A stretch of DNA of 15,414 nt from Bryobacterales bacterium (GTDB lineage: Bacteria; Acidobacteriota; Terriglobia; Bryobacterales; Bryobacteraceae), in the NCBI GenBank assembly GCA_016789785.1, contig JAEUQE010000219.1:1-15414 (forward strand), written 5' to 3'. Positions 8,156 to 12,409 of the stretch are shown piece by piece. The position numbers were made by a program, and so were the translations under genes. Each line of letters begins with the position of its first letter. The stretch's first letter is position 1. A model generated the notes under the pieces. It saw only the letters and a program-made list of their open reading frames with translations. It made no database searches and was not told the DNA's origin.

Positions 8156-8356
8156 ATGGCGACGCTGATCATGGTGCGGACGCAATGCTGCGAGACGTTC
8201 AAGTGCAGCGGAGTACGGTGTGCGAACTGCCCGCACCGGCCAGAGAACGAAGCGAGCGTCCAGGCCTATCTGCAACAGTCGAACTCGATGCGTTTCGGCC
8301 GGTTGGGGCGCCCGACACCTCCGGAATCGGCGCCTGTTCCCACCGCTGGCCGCTAG
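8156..8356 (+). CDS. Small cysteine-rich protein, unknown family (copy 1, 66 aa)
   Basis: I do not recognise this family. The 66-aa protein starts at ATG 8156, 6 nt after an AAGGAG ribosome binding site. Residues 11-25 carry five cysteines in the pattern CC-x4-C-x4-C-x2-C, closed by CPHRPEN; this looks like a small metal-binding knuckle. A helix-like stretch (about 32-46, ASVQAYLQQ), a basic MRFGRLGRP segment and a Pro/Ala/Thr tail follow. There is no signal peptide or membrane segment. The paralog at 12167-12370 has only four substitutions in the first 53 residues, while most of the other codon differences are synonymous, so the frame is under protein-level selection. The gene has its own promoter and leader and points at a permease 3' remnant. 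Possible roles include a zinc or iron-sulfur microprotein or a regulator; none is shown. Confidence 0.85.
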   Translation: MATLIMVRTQCCETFKCSGVRCANCPHRPENEASVQAYLQQSNSMRFGRLGRPTPPESAPVPTAGR

Positions 8357-8438
8357 GACAGGTGGCAGGCGCCGCGTTAGCGCATCGACGAGCACCCGCC
8401 GCGAGGTAGCGCTCATCGACGCCTTCGGGCGCGCCAGC

Positions 8439-8501
8439 TTATCTAATCGAATCGCAACCCAGCGTTTGCGACGGATCGAGCCGCGCCGCCCGCCGAGCCG
8501 G
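8439..8501 (-). pseudogene. C-terminal remnant of an ADOP/MacB-like permease
   Basis: On the minus strand this reads LPARRAARLDPSQTLGCD, then SIR and a stop. It is the equivalent of the last codons of the intact permease ending at 12410 (LPARRAARLNPAQTLRCD). A short GATTC duplication next to the old stop shifts termination a few codons on. Upstream (to the right) the similarity ends abruptly at 8501 and vapC-like sequence on the opposite strand begins, so over 97 percent of the permease is gone. It is the outer part of repeat block R1. Confidence 0.75.
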
Positions 8502-8506
8502 CAATA

Positions 8507-8791
8507 CCAAACCCCGATCCGCGAGTGGTGGCGTGGCTTCGAGCCCAGGAACGGAACATTGCCGTCGACCTTCCGCGGCGAAAAACGCGGGCTGTCCTCG
8601 ACGCGGGGGTCGGGCGGCTCCACGGTCTCCCCTGGGATGCGGACACAAGCCAGCGATGCGCGGAGTTGTTGGTGCCTCTTCGCGCCGCCGGGAAAGCAAT
8701 GCCGATCAAAGATCGCCTGATCGCGGCGACAGCGCCCGTGCATGGTCCCACGCGACACCGTGGGGATTTCGTCACCGCCGAAGAATCGCTC
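8507..8791 (+). pseudogene. Decayed, 5'-truncated VapC-like PIN-domain toxin
   Basis: The + strand frame reads PNPDPRVVAWLRAQERNIAV, then after an apparently compressed middle LPWDAD...CAELL, then AAGKAMPIKDRLIAATA and GDFVTA. This order is that of VapC ribonucleases: PDPRVVAWL after the first helix, LPWD, then MPxKDxLIAATA with the third-quarter acidic residue. The N-terminal part with the first catalytic Asp (LLDTN) is missing. So, probably, is about 20 residues after NIAV, and the terminal TRN motif is damaged (RHRGDF). The frame has no proper end and runs into the 3' end of the kinase gene on the other strand. No vapB-like antitoxin is adjacent. I judge it non-functional. Confidence 0.72.
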
Positions 8792-11431
8792 CTACTTCGG
8801 CCGCGCGAACAGGCGCTGCCAGAACGTGGTGGGCGGATTGAGCCCTTCGATCAGGTACAGCTTGGATGGCGTCTCCGGCATCGTCGTGGCCAGACTTTTC
8901 CCGTCCGGCGTCAAACTCGCCGTATTGGAATAGACAAACTGAGTCCCAAATAACGTATCCGGGTAGACGCCGAGGGTACGTTCCTTGCCCGAGAGGACAT
9001 CCACCGCGGTGAGCCGGGAGTCATTCCCAACCGGCTCGATCAGGAACAGTGTCTTGCTGTCACGCGACCACGCCGCGATCGAGAAGGCCCGCGTGGGCCT
9101 CGGAACCAACACCCGCAAGTTCTTGCCATCTGGCTCGATGATTGCCAGACCGGACCCGGTAGCTAGAGTCAGGTGCTTTCCGTCGGGGGACCAAGCCGGG
9201 CAGACGGCGGGCACCAATTCATGGAGCTTCTCCAGTTGCGGAGAAACGCCCAGGCTGATCTTCGCCAAGTAGTGTTTCCCGTTTTCCTCCAGCCGCAAAG
9301 CAAGCCACTGACCGTCAGGCGACCAGACGGGCACAGACCCCGCACTGACCCGTACCGCGTTTCCGCCGGTGGCCGGAACAATGAAAACCTCGGAGCGCCG
9401 GCTGAAGGCGATCCGGCTGGCATCGGGAGAGAATACGGGAGTATTCAGCCGCGGGGTATCATCCGTCGGGTCTCCGGGCAGATCGATGGGCAGGCGCCGC
9501 GAAGATTGTCCGGGCGTTCGGATCCACAGCCCGTTCGCACTCGCATAAACCATCCGATCCCCCGCCGCTGACCAGTTTGGTGCCGAACCTTCCTGCTCGC
9601 CCTCGAGTAGCCTTCGAGGTGGGGAGCCGTCCAGCGGCAGTTCCACCAGAACTTCCGCGAATCGCCTGTCAGTCGCCAGGAACCGTCCGCGCGACCCAGC
9701 GAACTGGCGAAGGTCGAAGCCTTGTCCCAAACCGGTCCACTTCCCTGTGTCCGTATTGATGACCACTGGACCGATCGGAAGACCGGCCAGGATATTCCTA
9801 CTGTCTTCCATCCAGTCCCCGTCCACGAGGGGGCCGCTCCCGAGGAGTGACTTCACGGAGGTCAGTACGGAGGTACGCCTGGCTTCGTTCTTGGGCGGCC
9901 ACGGCATCACCGATACAAGGGCATGGCTGCGATCCGTGTTGAAGGTCAACACAGCCAACCGCTTCCCGTTTGGAGAGAATCGCAGCCGAATACGGGCCTG
10001 CGCCTCGAATTCTGGGTAGGACAGCCGCTCCAGTGTGTTCCCCGGCGGCGAGGAACTCCAAAGACTGAAATACCCTGGACGAAGCTCCTGCGCGACGATG
10101 AGCGCTTTCCCATCCGGGCTCTCGGCAAGCCCATCGATGAATTCGAAACCGGGCAACCTCTCCTGCAGCAGTTGGGCCTTCTGGCCACCGGAAAGGGACA
10201 CGCTCCACACGGTACGATATCCTACTCCCCCGACGGAATAGTACAAACGCTGCCCGTCCCGGGAGTGCACGGCCTGCCCCACGCGCACACCTACCGGGAG
10301 CGCCGAGTCTGAGGAGAGCGAACGAATCAGGAGGCCTTTGCCTCGAGCGGAGAACGAATAAGAAGTCCCGTCGGGAGCCCACGAAGGGTCCCTGGGATCC
10401 GAAAACTCGCTCGCCAGCCGTGTCACCTTCACGGTCGAGAGATCCAACCGCGGCTCATCGACAAACTGGATCGTCGCAACCGCAGTTGCCAGCATCAATG
10501 CCCCGACGATGGCGGCCAGCCGCCACGGTTCTCGCGGCCCCTGCGCACGAGCGGGTTCACGATTCACCGCCGCCTCAATCGCCTTCTCCCGCCCCGTCGA
10601 CACCGATAATTGCCGCATCGCGAACACCAGATCCCTGGCCGACTGAAACCGCTGATCCGGATCCTTCTCCAGACAATGCCGCACCACGCTCTCCAGTTGC
10701 GGCGGCGTCACTTCCGGCGGGTCGTGCTTGAGAATGGCGTGCATCGCCTCCACTGCCGTATCGCCCCGGAACGCCTTCTCGCCCGAAACCATCTCGTACA
10801 ACACCACACCGAAACTGAACAGATCGGATCGCGCATCTGCGGGCAACCCCTTCACCTGCTCTGGGGACATGTATCCGGCGGTCCCCATCACCATCCCCGG
10901 TTCGGACACCGCGGTGCGCGTCGCATCACCCGAAGACGTCGGACTCGCCGGCGATGCCTGCTTGGCGAGCCCAAAATCGAGGATCTTCAAGATCCCGTCT
11001 TTGTTGACGAACAGATTATCGGGCTTGATGTCGCGATGGGTAATCCCTTTGGCATGCGCCGCCGCCAGCCCCGATGCGATCTGTTGCGCGTAGTCGATCA
11101 CTTTCGCCAACGGCAGCTTACCGCCATCCAAGCGCTGCCGCAGAGTTTGCCCTTCCAGTAGCTCAGACACAAGATACGGCATGCCCTCATGAGTGCCCGT
11201 ATCGTAAATGGCGAGGATATTCGGATGATTCAGCGCGCCGGCGGATTGCGCTTCCTGAGTAAATCGGCGCTGCCGGTCCGTGTCCTGAGCAAATGCCGCC
11301 GGGAGCACCTTGATCGCGACATCCCGATTGAGCCGTGTATCCCGCGCCCGATACACTTCCCCCATCCCGCCCGCTCCTATGGGCGCAATGATCTGGTAGG
11401 GGCCTAACTTGTCCCCGGCCGGGATTGGCAT
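8792..11431 (-). CDS. Membrane Ser/Thr protein kinase with WD40-like (TolB/PD40) beta-propeller
   Basis: This is an 879-aa PknB-type kinase. The N-terminal kinase domain (residues about 10-275) has every expected element: glycine loop GAGGMGEV (19-26), VAIK with K41, the αC Glu at E60, HRDIKPDN with D134 and N139, DFG with D152, and GTAGYMSPEQ (183-192). A single membrane helix (about 304-324) separates it from a C-terminal region of repeated propeller blades with SPDG-type turns (WAPDGT, FSPNGK, FSPDAS, VWSPDGQ, AWSPDGK, LTPDGK). The kinase side is predicted to be cytoplasmic and the propeller periplasmic, so it could sense an extracellular ligand and phosphorylate cytosolic targets. This architecture is expanded in Acidobacteriota. 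The gene runs opposite to the flanking repeats, has no obvious operon partner, and lacks a clear Shine-Dalgarno. Confidence 0.95.
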   Translation of the reverse strand: MPIPAGDKLGPYQIIAPIGAGGMGEVYRARDTRLNRDVAIKVLPAAFAQDTDRQRRFTQEAQSAGALNHPNILAIYDTGTHEGMPYLVSELLEGQTLRQRLDGGKLPLAKVIDYAQQIASGLAAAHAKGITHRDIKPDNLFVNKDGILKILDFGLAKQASPASPTSSGDATRTAVSEPGMVMGTAGYMSPEQVKGLPADARSDLFSFGVVLYEMVSGEKAFRGDTAVEAMHAILKHDPPEVTPPQLESVVRHCLEKDPDQRFQSARDLVFAMRQLSVSTGREKAIEAAVNREPARAQGPREPWRLAAIVGALMLATAVATIQFVDEPRLDLSTVKVTRLASEFSDPRDPSWAPDGTSYSFSARGKGLLIRSLSSDSALPVGVRVGQAVHSRDGQRLYYSVGGVGYRTVWSVSLSGGQKAQLLQERLPGFEFIDGLAESPDGKALIVAQELRPGYFSLWSSSPPGNTLERLSYPEFEAQARIRLRFSPNGKRLAVLTFNTDRSHALVSVMPWPPKNEARRTSVLTSVKSLLGSGPLVDGDWMEDSRNILAGLPIGPVVINTDTGKWTGLGQGFDLRQFAGSRGRFLATDRRFAEVLVELPLDGSPPRRLLEGEQEGSAPNWSAAGDRMVYASANGLWIRTPGQSSRRLPIDLPGDPTDDTPRLNTPVFSPDASRIAFSRRSEVFIVPATGGNAVRVSAGSVPVWSPDGQWLALRLEENGKHYLAKISLGVSPQLEKLHELVPAVCPAWSPDGKHLTLATGSGLAIIEPDGKNLRVLVPRPTRAFSIAAWSRDSKTLFLIEPVGNDSRLTAVDVLSGKERTLGVYPDTLFGTQFVYSNTASLTPDGKSLATTMPETPSKLYLIEGLNPPTTFWQRLFARPK

Positions 11432-11440
11432 AGAGTTCCG

Positions 11441-11446
11441 ATTCTA
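11441..11446 (-). promoter_or_regulatory. Candidate -10 element of the kinase gene (near-leaderless)
   Basis: On the minus strand TAGAAT (five of six to TATAAT) ends 9 nt before the kinase ATG. Transcription would then begin a few bases from, or close to, the start codon, which fits the lack of a ribosome binding site. No good -35 hexamer is visible at 16-18 bp, so support is limited. Confidence 0.4.
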
Positions 11447-11572
11447 TCTCGGACCGCTTCGACGCGCATGTATCGTGGCGGCCCCATCCGGCGGATAGCG
11501 GATAAATGACCTCTTTGCGTCTTGGCGCCTTCCGGTCTCCCACCCGCCTCGATCCTTCCTCTGCCTGTGGAC

Positions 11573-11744
11573 CGAATCACGCCTCGCCAGTCGTGTGGGC
11601 CCGCGACATGGGGCCGATGAAGAACCAGGAACTCGTGAACTACTACCGCGGGCGGAAGGTGTGGACCTTCGAACCCGATAGCGTCCGCCGCGGCTTCAGC
11701 CCTACCAAACGTTGCCGGACGAATTGCTGCGGCAGGTCCGATAG
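11573..11744 (+). pseudogene. 3' stub of a GT-C-like membrane protein gene (paralog of 6322-8040)
   Basis: The sequence encodes SPVVWARDMGPMKNQEL...YYRGRKVWTFEPD, matching the last 55 or so residues of the protein at 6322-8040. A single-base loss after EPD then shifts the frame; the ancestral frame would continue to LLRQVR and a stop at 11742-11744. There is no start or upstream portion: similarity begins near 11573, next to the kinase promoter region. Most base differences from the intact gene are at third codon positions, so this stub came from a copy that was once under coding selection. Confidence 0.85.
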
Positions 11745-11767
11745 GCGGAGGCGTTCCTTCCCTTCCG

Positions 11768-12031
11768 TCAGTTGGCGACCAGATCGAGGAGAACCAGGAG
11801 CGCCTGGAGACGCTGTTGCAGACCATGGATGGTCTGCGGACACCATTCAACATTGAGGAACGCACCGCCGAACTGGCGCAACGAACCCAGATCGAACTCC
11901 ATCTGGTCCAGGATGCGCTACAGAGGATGAAGGACATCGGAATGTTCGAGGCACGGCCGGACTATCCGGGAGAGTGGCGGGTTGGACGCCTCTTTAAGTC
12001 CTCGTTGCGAATGCGATACGTACGGCGATAA
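11768..12031 (+). pseudogene. C-terminal fragment of a winged-helix-like protein
   Basis: The frame reads GDQIEENQERLETLLQTMDG, then FNIEERTAELAQRTQIELHLVQ, then DALQRMKDIGMFEAR, and ends GEWRVGRLFKSSLRMRYVRR with a stop at 12029-12031. A predicted coiled coil followed by helix-turn-helix and a short wing is plausible and looks protein-like, with balanced composition unlike the shadow frames here. No credible start exists: the frame runs back into the neighbouring GT-C stub, and the first possible start (TTG 11816) is inside the coiled coil. I read it as the tail of a larger gene cut at its 5' side near 11750-11770. I do not recognise the family. A short intact gene starting at 11816 (71 aa) is the alternative. 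Confidence 0.55.
11818..11837. repeat. Perfect 9-bp inverted repeat
   Basis: GCAGACCATGGATGGTCTGC is a perfect palindrome of two 9-bp arms around GG. It lies within the winged-helix-like fragment, where it encodes LLQTMDGLR-type codons, so it may be coincidental. It shares its outer GCAGAC/GTCTGC arms with the hairpin at 5109-5124. Confidence 0.45.
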
Positions 12032-12071
12032 CGCCTGGCCCTCCCTCCCTCCCCGCGAGAGCCCGTTGTTC

Positions 12072-12099
12072 TGGACGTTCCCGTCAGGATTGTGATACT
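12072..12099 (+). promoter_or_regulatory. Candidate promoter of small Cys-rich gene, copy 2
   Basis: TGGACG (12072-12077), a 16-bp spacer and GATACT (12094-12099) with upstream TGT form an extended -10 type promoter. The block is nearly identical to 8062-8089. The -10 here is closer to consensus than in copy 1 (GATACT against GATACG), so this copy may be the more strongly expressed. Confidence 0.52.
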
Positions 12100-12120
12100 C
12101 TGGCTTCAGATGCAATTGAG

Positions 12121-12149
12121 TTGCGGGTCGTGAGTTTTCGAATCCGCAA
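12121..12149 (+). promoter_or_regulatory. Leader hairpin of small Cys-rich gene, copy 2
   Basis: TTGCGG (12121-12126) pairs with CCGCAA (12144-12149), and an inner TCG/CGA helix is possible (12128-12130 with 12139-12141). The outer stem matches that of copy 1; the inner part is weaker and the loop larger. AAGGAG (12155-12160) follows, 6 nt before the GTG start. Confidence 0.5.
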
Positions 12150-12166
12150 TCAGGAAGGAGCCTGTA

Positions 12167-12370
12167 GTGGCGACGCTGATCATGGTTCGGACGCAATGCT
12201 GCGAAACGTTCAAGTGTACTGGAATACGCTGTGCGAATTGCCCGCACCGGCCGGAGAACCATGCGAGCGTTCAGGCGTACCTGCAACAGGCGAACTCGAT
12301 GCGTTTCGGCCGGCTGGGGCGTCCGGCAACGCTCCCGGAGCCGGCGCCTACAGCCACCGCTGGCCGGTAG
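12167..12370 (+). CDS. Small cysteine-rich protein, unknown family (copy 2, 67 aa)
   Basis: This is a paralog of the 66-aa protein at 8156-8356 and equally unrecognised. It begins with GTG (ATG in copy 1), 6 nt after AAGGAG. All five cysteines of CC-x4-C-x4-C-x2-C are kept (residues 11, 12, 17, 22, 25), as are CPHRPEN and NSMRFGRLGRP. Changes in the first 53 residues are S18T, V20I, E32H and S42A; other codon differences there are silent. The last 13 or so residues, Pro/Ala/Thr-rich, diverge freely but both end TAGR. The gene converges on the ADOP permease, whose stop lies 39 bp away, and copy 1 keeps this arrangement with the permease remnant. The pattern of constraint marks the Cys knuckle and the basic segment as the functional part. 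Confidence 0.86.
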   Translation: MATLIMVRTQCCETFKCTGIRCANCPHRPENHASVQAYLQQANSMRFGRLGRPATLPEPAPTATAGR

Positions 12371-12409
12371 GCAGAGCGACCCTGCAGGAGCACGAGCCGG
12401 CCGCGCGGA

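Larger units (their letters stand above)
7879..8501 (+). repeat. Direct repeat block R1 (partner of 11573-12463)
   Basis: This block matches 11573-12463 in the same order and orientation. In order it holds the GT-C gene 3' end, a promoter and leader hairpin, a cysteine-rich small gene, and the 3' end of a convergent permease. By eye the aligned parts agree at roughly nine of ten bases. R2 has about 300 extra bp between the GT-C tail and the promoter. The spacer between small gene and permease is longer in R1 (about 85 bp) than in R2 (about 40 bp). The match stops sharply near 8501, where vapC-like sequence begins. Confidence 0.88.

Noticed and set aside
8156..8356. Small Cys-rich protein as a RiPP precursor
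   Set aside because: No modification enzyme, leader peptidase or dedicated exporter is adjacent, and the Cys region, not the C-terminal tail, is the conserved part.
8375..8425. Inverted repeat CGACGAGC...GCTCATCG between small gene copy 1 and the permease remnant
   Set aside because: It has an 8-bp arm with a mismatch and a loop near 18 nt, no T-run and no counterpart in R2; too weak to call a terminator.
8525..8953. An intact 142-aa vapC-like gene starting at GTG 8525
   Set aside because: The N-terminal catalytic portion is missing, the VapC-like sequence begins upstream of this GTG, and the frame's end is simply antisense to the kinase gene.
11506..11856. 116-aa + strand open frame starting in the kinase upstream region
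   Set aside because: It stitches together non-coding DNA, the GT-C stub and frameshifted sequence. Only the stub portion resembles a protein.
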